64,000 bases of DNA, taken from assembly GCF_042666655.1 (NCBI RefSeq), contig NZ_JBHTDE010000005.1, forward strand, positions 124,001-188,000. The letters run 5' to 3'. The notes below the pieces were generated by a model. The model was given only the letters and a program-made list of their open reading frames with translations. It was not told the origin of the DNA and made no database searches. Positions 1 through 8,868 of the stretch are shown here, in pieces (positions within the stretch are counted from its first letter, which is position 1; each line of letters begins with the position of its first letter). This DNA is from Paracraurococcus sp042666655 (GTDB lineage Bacteria; Pseudomonadota; Alphaproteobacteria; Acetobacterales; Acetobacteraceae). Made by a program: the position numbers and the translations under genes.

Positions 1-737
1 CCGTCTGCGGCAGCAAGCGTCGGCCGGAGCGCGATGGTGTTCGTCATGAGGCCGTCCAGGTGTGCAAGCGCGGCAAGTGGCCGCAATGGCGTGCTGGCTG
101 CCCGGATGAAAGCAAGCCAGTCTGGATGGCGTCAAGCAGGAAACGATGCGGAAGTCGCGGCAGTGTCCGGGTCGAGCGAACAGACTGGAAAACAGGTTTC
201 TATTATCTCGTCTCTTCATCAACTTATTCGTCCTCGCGTTGCCCTCGCGGGGACGGCGACGGGGGCATCGCTCACGAATTCCCACCAGACCGCGGCCCCA
301 TCCGGCGCCAGCTGGCCGGGCGGCTCGCCGATGTGGTGCTGCGTCGGCGGTCGGACCCGGCTCCGGCCGCGCCAATCGAAGTGCCACAGGCGCCGGCCCA
401 CTGCGGGGCGGGCCGGAACCCGGCGGCAGGGGCGGGTCATGTCGTCATGATCGGTGAAGGCGACAGATCGCTCAACCGGGTCCGCAGTGCGACCGCGCCC
501 GGCTTCTTCCCGCGCTTCACGGCGGCCGGCCCGCGATGCGCCAGGACATCCCCGACGAGGGCGAACTCCCTGAACCTGGCCCGGTATTGCTTCGGCTGTC
601 CTGGCCGGCAAATTTCCAGCCGGTGTCGCGTGCCTGTAACCCCCCGCGGTTCCCGCGTCGGGGGATGCAGGCGATGGCTGCACCGAAGGCGGCTCCGATC
701 GAGCTGTCGGAGAGTGAGCGGCCCGGCCGCCGCCAGG
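1..737. other. No gene assigned at the left edge
   Basis: I recognise no gene here. Both strands have open frames, but they are Arg/Pro/Ala-rich and resemble the chance frames seen opposite real genes elsewhere in this DNA. Positions about 185-235 are distinctly richer in A and T than the rest of the window, which could mark a promoter or the edge of something transferred. The downstream gene on the minus strand ends at 738, so any gene here would belong to a neighbour outside the window or be decayed. Confidence 0.4.
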
Positions 738-1529
738 CTATTCCGCCGCGGCGTGGCGCGGTACGGGCGCAGGCCGCGGCCAGGCCAGCACCAGGGCCAC
801 CCCGGCCAGCACCAGCCCCTGCACCGCCAGGCCTTCCCAGCTCGGCGAGAAGCCGATCGTCCCGGCGATCTCCGGCAGGGGATTGGGGCTGAACGGAATC
901 AGGGCCTGCTCCTGGAATTCCTGGATGCCGGCCGCCACCAGCCGTGCCGCCATGACCAGCAGGAAGAGCGAGGTCGCCCGGAACAGCGGCCGCAGCGGCA
1001 GGCGCACCGCGGCGCGGATCAGCAGCCACCACAGCACGCCGAGCCCCGCCGCCCCCAGGGCCAGCCCGGCGACCATGCCGGGCATCGATTCCTCCGTCCC
1101 CAGCGCGGCCAGGAACAGCGCGGTCTCGGCGCCTTCCCGGAACACCGCCAGGAAGCCGATCAGCCCGAGCGCCACCGGCACCCGCTCGGCCGCCAGCGCC
1201 GCCTCCGCCTGCCGGGTCAGCGCCGCGCCCCAGGCGCGCGGGTCAGCGCGGCGCCAGAGGAACCCGCCGGTCCAGAGCATCAGCCCGGCGGCGACCAGGC
1301 AGGTGACGCCCTCGACGAAATCGTCATGCACCCCGCCGCGCCAGGCGGTATAGGCGCCGGCGGTCAGCAGGCTGGCCAGCAGGCCGAGCCCGGCCCCGGC
1401 CCAGAGCGCGCCGATGCGGTCGGGGGCCATCTGTCGCAGCAGGGCGGCGAGGGCGGCAAGCACCAGGATGGCTTCCAGCCCCTCCCGCAACAGGATGAGG
1501 GCGGCCTGGACGGCAATGGAGGCGGTCAT
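738..1529 (-). CDS. FTR1 family iron permease (EfeU-like)
   Basis: Predicted inner-membrane iron permease of the FTR1/EfeU family, 263 aa with about seven hydrophobic segments. Both family signatures are visible: REGLE at residues 15-19 and REGAE at 131-135, the paired acidic motifs that in FTR1 homologues carry iron across the membrane. The length matches bacterial EfeU (about 270 aa). Neither an EfeO nor an EfeB gene lies beside it in this window, so the usual tripartite system may be elsewhere or this is a stand-alone permease. The ATG at 1529 gives the N-terminus expected for the family. The next gene upstream on the same strand (EcsC-like, ending at 1629) is 99 nt away, so co-transcription is possible but not shown. 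Confidence 0.9.
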   Translation of the reverse strand: MTASIAVQAALILLREGLEAILVLAALAALLRQMAPDRIGALWAGAGLGLLASLLTAGAYTAWRGGVHDDFVEGVTCLVAAGLMLWTGGFLWRRADPRAWGAALTRQAEAALAAERVPVALGLIGFLAVFREGAETALFLAALGTEESMPGMVAGLALGAAGLGVLWWLLIRAAVRLPLRPLFRATSLFLLVMAARLVAAGIQEFQEQALIPFSPNPLPEIAGTIGFSPSWEGLAVQGLVLAGVALVLAWPRPAPVPRHAAAE

Positions 1530-1628
1530 CGGATCCTGCGATTGCGAATGGTTCGCAAATCATAGGCGCTTCGCCGCCGGCGTCGCATGAATTCCGGTTA
1601 AGGCGGGACCGGCGCTGCGCGGCCCGGC

Positions 1629-2435
1629 TCAGGCCACCAGTGCCTGGTCCCGCAGCCGGTCGTAGGCCGCCCGCACCAGGGCCGGGCCGTGCCGGCGCTC
1701 CAGCCGGCGGATGGTGAAATGCGCCCGGGCGATGCCGCGGAAATGCTCGAGGAAGGCGAGGTTGACCGCCGCGCCGCCGGCCGCGCCGATGACCGGCGCC
1801 GCCTGGGCGGAAAGCTTGAAGGCGACCGGTGCGCCGAAGCGCGCGGCGATGGCGCCGAGGAAGCCGGGCAGGAATTGCGCGACGCCGCGGCCGACCGCGG
1901 TCTGCACCGCCTCGGCCAGCGCGACGCGGAGGGCGAAGTAGCCGCTCTCGGCATCGTCGTCGCCCGGGTTGCGGCCGCCGAGGGCGAAGACCTTCATGCA
2001 TTCGGCCTGGACCTGCGGGTCCGCCAGGTCCTCCCCCTGCTCGGCGGCCACCGCGGCGACCTGGCGCAGCAGCAGGGTGGTGGAGACCGGCAATTCCAGC
2101 AGCGTCCCCGGCAGGCCGAAGGCGCCGCCGGCCACCCCGGAGGCCGCGATCAGGCCGCGATGCAGCCAATCGTTCGGCAGCGGGCCGGTGCGGCCGGGGG
2201 CGCTGCGCAGCGCCGCCTGCATGGCGGCTTCCAGCGCGCGGCGCACCGCCTCGTCCAGGCCGCGCTGGGCGACTTCCGGCAGGCGGCGCTTCAGGGCATC
2301 GACCGAGCCGCCGACCAAGGCGGCGAGGCGGACGGGCAGCGAGGTGCCTTCGAGCACCACCACGGCGGCGTCGAGCTCGGCCAGGGCGGCATCGGGCAGG
2401 GTGAGGGTGGGCAGGCTGCGGTCGGTGTCGGTCAT
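1629..2435 (-). CDS. EcsC family protein
   Basis: About 268 aa. Sequence features fit the EcsC family: an N-terminal helical part, a Gly/Ala-rich stretch after residue 90 (ASGVAGGAFGLPGTLLELP), an acidic loop, and a C-terminal segment with GAAGGAAVNLAFLEHF. EcsC was named from the Bacillus Ecs locus, but the biochemical role of the family is not established, so no function is claimed. The frame stays open upstream to 2654; I chose the ATG at 2435 because the translated extension is Pro/Arg-rich and because homologues begin close to a TLPDAALAELDAAV-type segment. The Doc toxin reading frame runs through this gene in another phase. Confidence 0.75.
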   Translation of the reverse strand: MTDTDRSLPTLTLPDAALAELDAAVVVLEGTSLPVRLAALVGGSVDALKRRLPEVAQRGLDEAVRRALEAAMQAALRSAPGRTGPLPNDWLHRGLIAASGVAGGAFGLPGTLLELPVSTTLLLRQVAAVAAEQGEDLADPQVQAECMKVFALGGRNPGDDDAESGYFALRVALAEAVQTAVGRGVAQFLPGFLGAIAARFGAPVAFKLSAQAAPVIGAAGGAAVNLAFLEHFRGIARAHFTIRRLERRHGPALVRAAYDRLRDQALVA

Positions 2436-2529
2436 GATCCTGCCTGAACCCGGGCGCGCGGGATGGGTTCGCGCCGACCCGAGATGGGGCGGCCGGGGCG
2501 CCGCCGGAAGGTGGGGGGTGTCGCGGCGT

Positions 2530-2919
2530 TCTGCCGCGCGCCGCAACATTGTCGCGCAGCCAGGCGGCGAAGTCTTCCTCCGGCAGGTCGCCGGCGGCGA
2601 GGTCGGGCATGACGACCACGCATTCGGCGTCCCCCGCGACGAGATCAAGGCCATTCAACGCGAGGAAGGTTTCGACGGCCACGTAGGCGCTGCGCCTGTC
2701 GCCGTCGACGAAGGGGTGGTTCCGGGCGAGCCCGAAGCCGAGCGAGGCGGCCAGCGTCGGCAGGTCTGCCGTGCCATGGGCGACGCGGTTCAGCGGCCGG
2801 TCCAGGGCGCCGTCGAGCCGCCCCGGATCGCGGATGCCCCCGCCGCCGCCATGCTCCGCAACCTGTTCGTCCTGGATCGCCAGCACGACGTCCGCCGAGA
2901 GCCAGACGAGCGGGGTCAC
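2530..2919 (-). CDS. Doc/Fic-type toxin domain without an in-frame stop
   Basis: The first 130 codons encode a death-on-curing (Doc) Fic-fold protein. The Fic loop is at residues 68-76 as HPFVDGDRR. The family pattern is HxFx(D/E)(A/G)N(K/G)R, so the usual Asn is Asp and the usual Lys is Arg. Doc proteins inactivate EF-Tu by phosphorylation in the characterised P1 case. The start is a GTG at 2919 overlapping the antitoxin stop (GTGA), a normal toxin-antitoxin coupling. The domain ends near residue 126, where a stop is expected, but the frame stays open through the whole EcsC gene to position 1324. The end given here is the end of recognisable similarity, not a stop codon. The toxin may therefore be damaged, C-terminally extended, or affected by a sequence error. 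Confidence 0.65.
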
Positions 2920-3140
2920 TTCGCCAGTTCGTGCGGCACGGCCCGCCGGCGGCGCATCACCTGCCGCGCCACCTCCATCCGCCGCTCGAACCCCGGGTCG
3001 TGGCGGATGATCCGGAAGCCGTCCGGCGTTTCCACCACCTGCACCGTGTCGCCCTCGGCCAGCCGCAGGCGGGCGGGCAGGTCCTTCGGCAGGGCCACCC
3101 CCACCGAATTCCCGATCGCCCGCAGCTTCAGGGCCGCCAT
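2916..3140 (-). CDS. AbrB/MazE-type antitoxin
   Basis: A 74-aa protein with a swapped-hairpin AbrB/MazE DNA-binding motif at the N-terminus (LKLRAIGNSVGVALPKDLPA, residues 4-23) and a basic C-terminal tail (RQVMRRRRAVPHELAK) suited to binding a toxin. The ATG at 3140 places the motif at the usual distance from the N-terminus; an upstream frame extension to 3182 adds unrelated residues. Its stop overlaps the GTG of the Doc-type toxin by 4 nt, which supports a toxin-antitoxin operon. Such antitoxins usually bind their own promoter, which would lie in the 98-nt gap before hslU. Pairing an AbrB-fold antitoxin with a Doc toxin is a known alternative to the classical Phd partner. Confidence 0.85.
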   Translation of the reverse strand: MAALKLRAIGNSVGVALPKDLPARLRLAEGDTVQVVETPDGFRIIRHDPGFERRMEVARQVMRRRRAVPHELAK

Positions 3141-3238
3141 GCATGCCTCCCGCCAGACGGCCGGCCCCGGCCGTGTCAACAAGAGTTACAACGCGCGCTC
3201 GGCGCACACTGCAACCCGGGCGATTCGTCCCTCGGGAC

Positions 3239-4564
<1,326 letters not shown>

Positions 4565-4565
4565 C

Positions 4566-5141
4566 TCAGGCAGCTTCCACGGTTTCGACGATGACGTTGC
4601 CGTTGGTGTAGACGCAGATATCGCCGGCGATCCGCATGGCGCGGCGGCAGATCTCCTCGGCCGAGAGGTCGTCCACCGTCAGCAGGGCGCGGGCCGCGGC
4701 CAGGGCGTAATTGCCGCCGGAGCCGATGCCGATCACCGCGTCCTCGGGTTCCAGCACGTCGCCCTGGCCGGTCAGCAGCAGGGAGCGCTTGCCGTCGGCC
4801 ACCGCCAGCAGGGCTTCCAGCCGGCGCAGGTAGCGGTCGGACCGCCAGTCCTTGGCGAGCTCGACGCAGGCGCGCTCGAGCTGGTCGGGGAAGCGCTCGA
4901 GCTTGGCTTCCAGCCGTTCCAGCAGGGTGAAGGCATCGGCGGTGGCGCCGGCGAAGCCGGCGAGGACCCGGCCATTGGCGATGCGGCGGACCTTGCGGGC
5001 ATTGCCTTTCACCACGGTCTGGCCAAGCGAGACCTGGCCGTCCCCGGCCATGGCGACGATGCCGCCCTTGCGGACGGAGAGGATGGTGGTGCCGTGCCAG
5101 CCGGCGAGGTCCGGTGCGGCGGAGCTATGGAATGCGGACAT
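4566..5141 (-). CDS. hslV: ATP-dependent protease peptidase subunit HslV
   Basis: Threonine peptidase of the HslUV protease, 191 aa. Mature HslV begins at a catalytic Thr; here TTILSVRKGG starts at residue 18, so the first 17 residues form a propeptide, as is common in alphaproteobacteria and unlike the single Met of E. coli. GDGQVSLGQTVVKGNARKVRR and the GSGGNYALAAA segment are characteristic of the family. The start at the ATG at 5141 gives the expected propeptide length. hslU follows with a 1-nt gap. Upstream (5207-5415) is a broken antitoxin-like frame and then the divergently oriented hisB, so the hslVU promoter should lie in the 5142-5477 interval. Confidence 0.97.
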   Translation of the reverse strand: MSAFHSSAAPDLAGWHGTTILSVRKGGIVAMAGDGQVSLGQTVVKGNARKVRRIANGRVLAGFAGATADAFTLLERLEAKLERFPDQLERACVELAKDWRSDRYLRRLEALLAVADGKRSLLLTGQGDVLEPEDAVIGIGSGGNYALAAARALLTVDDLSAEEICRRAMRIAGDICVYTNGNVIVETVEAA

Positions 5142-5206
5142 GCCGGCGGATGTGGGCCTTTGCGGCGCCGGCGGCAACGGGCCGGAGCCAGGGCTGGCCG
5201 AACGGG

Positions 5207-5415
5207 CTAGTCCTGGCGGGACAGCGCCACGCCCATGGCCCCGGCCGCCTGGCGCAGCGCCCGGTCGAGGGCGGGCTGCTGCCCGGCCTCCCCCCCCCCC
5301 CCCCCCGCACCAGCCGCGCCACCGCGCGCCCGTCCCGGGTGGCCGCCACCTCCTCGCCCTGCTCCACCAGGCCGAGCAGGGCGCCGAGCCGCCCCGCCGC
5401 CTCCCAACCCGAAGC
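5207..5415 (-). pseudogene. Broken Phd/YefM-like antitoxin ORF
   Basis: On the minus strand the codons from 5415 read WEAAGRLGALLGLVEQGEEV and then AATRDGRAVARLVR, the core of a Phd-type antitoxin (compare the intact gene at 14162). The frame then enters a run of 17 G and loses sense. In the frame one step over, the sequence continues as EAGQQPALDRALRQAAGAMG and stops at 5207, which looks like the true C-terminus. A tract of 15 or 18 G would join the two halves. No ATG, GTG or TTG lies in frame ahead of the conserved start of the domain, so the 5' end is also disturbed. No toxin gene is adjacent. It is called a pseudogene, with sequencing error in the tract as an alternative. Confidence 0.55.
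5290..5306. repeat. 17-nt poly-C/poly-G homopolymer
   Basis: Seventeen consecutive C on the plus strand (G on the minus strand), the longest homopolymer noticed in the window. It sits inside the antitoxin-like reading frame between hslV and hisB. Tracts of this length slip readily during replication and are also the commonest site of sequencing length error. Confidence 0.95.
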
Positions 5416-5477
5416 GTCAGGCCACCTCCTTCCACCTGCCCGTTGCGACCCCCCGCCGCGGGGCGTAGGAAGCCGGC

Positions 5478-6080
5478 ATGACCGCCGCCCGCACCGCCAG
5501 CATCCACCGCGCCACGGCCGAGACCGACATCCGCGCCACCGTCTGCCTCGACGGCACTGGCCAGGTGCAGGTCGCGACCGGGATCGGTTTCCTCGACCAC
5601 ATGCTGACCGCGCTCGGCCGGCACGCGCTGCTCGACCTGACGGTCGAGGCCAAGGGCGACCTGCACATCGACTACCACCACACGACCGAGGATGTCGGCA
5701 TCGTGCTCGGCCAGGCGGTCCGCAAGGCGCTCGGCGACAAGCGCGGCATCCGCCGCTACGGGCAGTCCCTGCTGCCGATGGACGAGGCGCTGGCCGAAGC
5801 CGCGATCGACATCTCCGGCCGGCCCTTCCTCGCCTGGTCGGTCCCCTTCGCCCGCGACAAGGTGGGCGAGATGGACACCGAATTGTTCGAGGAGTTCTTC
5901 CGCGCCTTCGCCTTCAATGCCGGCATCACCCTGCATGTGACCTTGAAGGCGGGGACCAACGCGCACCATGTCGCCGAAGCCTGCTTCAAGGCGCTGGCCC
6001 GGGCCCTCCGCATGGCGGTGGAGACGGACCCGCGCTCCCCTGATGCGGTGCCCTCCACGAAGGGGATCCTGGAGGCCTGA
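5478..6080 (+). CDS. hisB: Imidazoleglycerol-phosphate dehydratase
   Basis: Monofunctional HisB, 200 aa, dehydrating imidazoleglycerol phosphate to imidazoleacetol phosphate in histidine synthesis. The two metal-binding motifs are present: DYHHTTEDVGIVLGQA near residue 70 and TNAHHVAEACFKALA near residue 165, plus GIGFLDHMLTALGRHALLDL near residue 35. There is no phosphatase domain, as is normal outside enterobacteria. It is the first gene of a coupled block: its TGA overlaps the ATG of the DUF2628 gene (TGATG), which overlaps hisH, which overlaps a GNAT gene. It is divergent from hslVU. Confidence 0.97.
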   Translation: MTAARTASIHRATAETDIRATVCLDGTGQVQVATGIGFLDHMLTALGRHALLDLTVEAKGDLHIDYHHTTEDVGIVLGQAVRKALGDKRGIRRYGQSLLPMDEALAEAAIDISGRPFLAWSVPFARDKVGEMDTELFEEFFRAFAFNAGITLHVTLKAGTNAHHVAEACFKALARALRMAVETDPRSPDAVPSTKGILEA

Positions 6081-6457
6081 TGCGCATCTGGACCGTTCAC
6101 CTGCCACGCGGCGCCGCGACGCCCGCGCGCCCTCCTCTATTGGTGCGCGAAGGCTTCGCCTGGGGCGCCTTCCTGTTCGCCCTGCCCTGGCTGCTGCTGC
6201 ACCGGCTGTGGATCGAGGCCGTCGCCTATCTCGGCGCGGCGCTGCTGCTGGCCGTCCTGGTGCCCCCGGCGGCCGCCTTCCCCGTCGCGCTGGCGCTGCA
6301 CTTCCTGCTCGGCGCGCATGCCCAGGACCTGCGTCGCGCGGCGCTGGCCCGGCGCGGCCGGCCGGCGGCGCATGTCGTCGCCGGGCCGGATGCGGATGCG
6401 GCGCTGGCCCGGCTGCTCGACGCGCGGCCGGATCTGGCCCGGGCCCTGCTGGCATGA
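6080..6457 (+). CDS. DUF2628 domain membrane protein
   Basis: A 125-aa protein of the DUF2628 family: the N-terminal strand MRIWTVHLP, then LVREGFAWGAFLFALPWLLLHRLW, which is the family hallmark, followed by two further hydrophobic segments. Function is unknown. It starts on the last base of hisB and its stop overlaps hisH by 4 nt, so it is translationally coupled to histidine genes. Placement of this small membrane protein between hisB and hisH recurs in Rhodospirillales, which suggests co-regulation rather than a direct enzymatic role. Confidence 0.85.
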   Translation: MRIWTVHLPRGAATPARPPLLVREGFAWGAFLFALPWLLLHRLWIEAVAYLGAALLLAVLVPPAAAFPVALALHFLLGAHAQDLRRAALARRGRPAAHVVAGPDADAALARLLDARPDLARALLA

Positions 6458-7164
6458 GCGCTCCCGAAAGCCGCGAAGGTCCGGATCGGCCGCGCCAGGC
6501 GCCCGGCGCGCCGGTGCGCGTCGCCGTGGTCGATCCCGGCTCGGGCAACCTCGCCTCCGTGCTGCGGGCACTCGACCGCGCCTCGGCCATGGCCGGCATT
6601 CCGGTCGCCGCCGCCATCACCCGCGACGCGACGGAAGCCGCCGCCGCCGACCGCCTGGTGCTGCCCGGCCAGGGCGCCTTCGCCGCCTGCATGCGCGGCC
6701 TGCTCGCCCTGCCGGGGATGGTCGAGACCCTGAACGCCCGGGTCGCCGCCGGCACCCCGCTGCTCGGCATCTGCGTCGGCATGCAGATCATGGCGGAGCG
6801 CGGCCTGGAACACGGCACCACCCCCGGGCTCGGCTGGATCCAGGGCGAGATGGCGCCGATGGACCCCAAGGGGCCCGACGGCGCTGGTCTGCCCCTGCCG
6901 CAGATGGGCTGGAACACGCTGGACTTCCCGGCCGGGGCGCATCCGCTCCTGGCGGGAATAGCGCCCGGCGAACACGCCTATTTCGTGCATTCCTATGCCC
7001 TGCGGGCCTATCGTCCCGACCAGGTCCTGGCGACCACCGACTATGGCGGCCCGGTCGCCGCCATCGTCGGGCGCGGCAATATCGCCGGCACCCAGTTCCA
7101 CGTGGAGAAGAGCGCCTCGGTGGGCCTGCGAATCCTCGCCAATTTCCTCCGGTGGACCCCATGA
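6454..7164 (+). CDS. hisH: Imidazole glycerol phosphate synthase subunit HisH
   Basis: Glutamine amidotransferase subunit (class I) that supplies ammonia to HisF, 236 aa. The catalytic Cys is C107 in the nucleophile elbow LLGICVGMQIM; the His/Glu of the triad are in TQFHVEKSASVG near the C-terminus. PGQGAFAACM near residue 75 is the typical oxyanion-side motif. The first 20 residues (Pro/Arg-rich) precede the usual start of the domain at VRVAVVDPGSGNL; the ATG at 6454 is kept because it overlaps the preceding stop as ATGA. hisF lies 3 kb downstream instead of next door. Confidence 0.96.
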   Translation: MSAPESREGPDRPRQAPGAPVRVAVVDPGSGNLASVLRALDRASAMAGIPVAAAITRDATEAAAADRLVLPGQGAFAACMRGLLALPGMVETLNARVAAGTPLLGICVGMQIMAERGLEHGTTPGLGWIQGEMAPMDPKGPDGAGLPLPQMGWNTLDFPAGAHPLLAGIAPGEHAYFVHSYALRAYRPDQVLATTDYGGPVAAIVGRGNIAGTQFHVEKSASVGLRILANFLRWTP

Positions 7165-7769
7165 ACACCCCACGCGGCCCGGCCGACGTGGCGGAAGCCA
7201 CGCTCCCCAAGCAGCCCGAACTCTCGGTCGAGCGGGTCACCGAGCTCGACGACCACGACATGGCCGAGCTCTGCGAGGCGACCGACGCCGCGATCATCGA
7301 GGGCGGCGGCTTCGGCTGGATCGAACCCCAGGGCCGCGCCGCGCTGCAGCGCCATTTCCGGGGCGTCCTGCTGGTGCCGGAACGGGAACTCTTCGTCGCC
7401 AAGCTCGACGGCATGGTGGTCGGCAGCGCCCAGCTGGTCCGGCCGCCCCGCAACAACGAGGCGCAGGCCTTCGGCGCCACCCTGACCCACGCCTATATCG
7501 CGCCCTATGCGCGCGGCCATGGCCTGGCCCGGCTGCTGATCCGCCGGCTGGAGGAGCGCGCCGCGGCGCTAGGCCACCGTGTCGTGAACCTCGACGTGCG
7601 GGAGACCCAGTCCACTGCCATCGCGCTGTTCGAGGTGCTGGGCTATGAGCGCTGGGGTACCCACCCGGCCTATGCGCGGGTCGATGGGCGGACAGTCGCC
7701 GGCCACTACTACTTCAAGCTTCTGGAGCCCGGCCGTGGCCGCAGCACCGGGAAGGTGATGGGTCGCTAA
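7161..7769 (+). CDS. GNAT family N-acetyltransferase
   Basis: Predicted acetyl-CoA-dependent N-acetyltransferase, 202 aa. Motif A, the acetyl-CoA pyrophosphate loop, is at HAYIAPYARGHGLARLLIRR; the final strand with FEVLGYERWGTHPAYARV fits motif B. The substrate cannot be told. The start codon overlaps the hisH stop by 4 nt and hisA begins 4 nt after its stop, so it sits inside the histidine operon and is probably expressed with it. Possible explanations are acetylation of a pathway intermediate or simple hitch-hiking. Confidence 0.88.
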   Translation: MNTPRGPADVAEATLPKQPELSVERVTELDDHDMAELCEATDAAIIEGGGFGWIEPQGRAALQRHFRGVLLVPERELFVAKLDGMVVGSAQLVRPPRNNEAQAFGATLTHAYIAPYARGHGLARLLIRRLEERAAALGHRVVNLDVRETQSTAIALFEVLGYERWGTHPAYARVDGRTVAGHYYFKLLEPGRGRSTGKVMGR

Positions 7770-7773
7770 CCAT

Positions 7774-8511
7774 ATGGCATTGACGCTTTATCCCGCCATC
7801 GACCTCAAGGGCGGGCAGGTCGTGCGCCTCAAGCGCGGTGACATGGCGCAGGCGACGGTCTATTCGGCCGAGCCCGGCGCCCAGGCGCGCAAATTCGCCG
7901 CGATCGGCTTCCCCTGGGTGCATGTGGTGGACCTGGACGGCGCCTTCGCCGGCCGGCCGGCCAATTCCGCCGCGGTCGAGACCATCATCGCCGCCATCCC
8001 CCGCGTCCCGGTCCAGCTCGGCGGCGGCATCCGCAACATGGCGACGGTCGAGGCCTGGATCGAGCGCGGGGTGCGCCGCGTGATCCTCGGCTCCGCCGCG
8101 GTGAAGGACCCGGACTTCGCCATGGCCGCCTGCCGCGCCTTCCCCGGCCGGGTCGCGGTCGGCATCGATGCCCGCGGCGGGCTGGTGGCGACCGAGGGCT
8201 GGGCCGAAGTCAGCACGGTGCCGGCCACCGACCTGGGCAAGCGGTTCGAGGATGCCGGGGCGGATGCCATCATCTACACCGACATCGACCGCGACGGCAT
8301 GCTGGGCGGGGTCAACCTCGAAGCGACGCTGGCCATGGCGCGGGCGGTGCGGCTGCCGGTGATCGCCTCGGGCGGCGTCGCCTCGCTCAACGACCTGGCC
8401 TCGCTGGCCGCCGTGGCATCGGAAGGGATCGAGGGCGTGATCATCGGCCGGGCGCTGTACGACGGCCGGATCGACCCGACCGCGGCGCTGGCCCTGGTCG
8501 CGGGACGCTGA
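7774..8511 (+). CDS. hisA: Phosphoribosylformimino-5-aminoimidazole carboxamide ribotide isomerase
   Basis: HisA, 245 aa, the Amadori isomerase of histidine synthesis, a (beta/alpha)8 barrel with two phosphate sites. The N-terminal catalytic Asp is in LYPAIDLKGGQVVRLKRGD and the second in IYTDIDRDGMLGG; VQLGGGIRN and VIASGGVASLNDL form the phosphate-binding loops. It starts 4 nt after the GNAT stop. After it the plus-strand run breaks: a small secreted protein, a dispersed repeat and a convergent flippase-like gene separate it from hisF. Confidence 0.97.
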   Translation: MALTLYPAIDLKGGQVVRLKRGDMAQATVYSAEPGAQARKFAAIGFPWVHVVDLDGAFAGRPANSAAVETIIAAIPRVPVQLGGGIRNMATVEAWIERGVRRVILGSAAVKDPDFAMAACRAFPGRVAVGIDARGGLVATEGWAEVSTVPATDLGKRFEDAGADAIIYTDIDRDGMLGGVNLEATLAMARAVRLPVIASGGVASLNDLASLAAVASEGIEGVIIGRALYDGRIDPTAALALVAGR

Positions 8512-8613
8512 AACACTTCGCCACGCGCTGCCTTCGCGGCGCCATGCCGGGGCCCTGACCCCGCCGCGCCCCACGCCCACCCTCCTGATCCTGGCTCCTA
8601 GGAGGGTGCCGCC

Positions 8614-8868
8614 ATGAAGATCAGGACCGCGTTTTTCGCCGCTCTCGCCGCCCTGCCGCTGCTCGCCGGCGCTGCCTCCGCCCATGGCGGCCGCGATGCC
8701 GGCTATCATGGCCGTCCATCGCATGGCCATGACCGCGGCTGGCAGGAAAGGGCGGCGCGCCGCGACTGGGTCGAGGCGCAGCGGGCCCGCGAATGGGCCC
8801 GGCGGCGCCACCACATGGCGGAGCAGCGCCATTACGCGCCGCCGCGCGGTTACCAGCAGCGCTGGTAG
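8614..8868 (+). CDS. Small secreted His/Arg-rich protein
   Basis: An 84-aa protein not recognised as a named family. The first 23 residues form a clear Sec signal peptide (MKIRTAFFAALAALPLLAGA, cleavage after ASA). The mature part is short, with many His, Arg and Trp residues (HGGRDAGYHGRPSHGHDRGW, then QQRW at the end), which could bind metal ions or nucleic acid or simply be disordered. A strong ribosome site, TAGGAGG, lies 8 nt before the ATG. It has its own 100-nt leader after hisA. The stop codon directly abuts dispersed repeat copy A. Confidence 0.7.
   Translation: MKIRTAFFAALAALPLLAGAASAHGGRDAGYHGRPSHGHDRGWQERAARRDWVEAQRAREWARRRHHMAEQRHYAPPRGYQQRW

Noticed and set aside
60..1565. A 501-codon plus-strand open frame
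   Set aside because: It is the antisense frame of the FTR1 gene over much of its length and translates to Arg/Pro/Gln-rich sequence without a domain.
4566..6917. A 783-codon minus-strand frame fused to hslV
   Set aside because: HslV accounts only for the last 191 codons; upstream the frame runs antisense to hisB and hisH.
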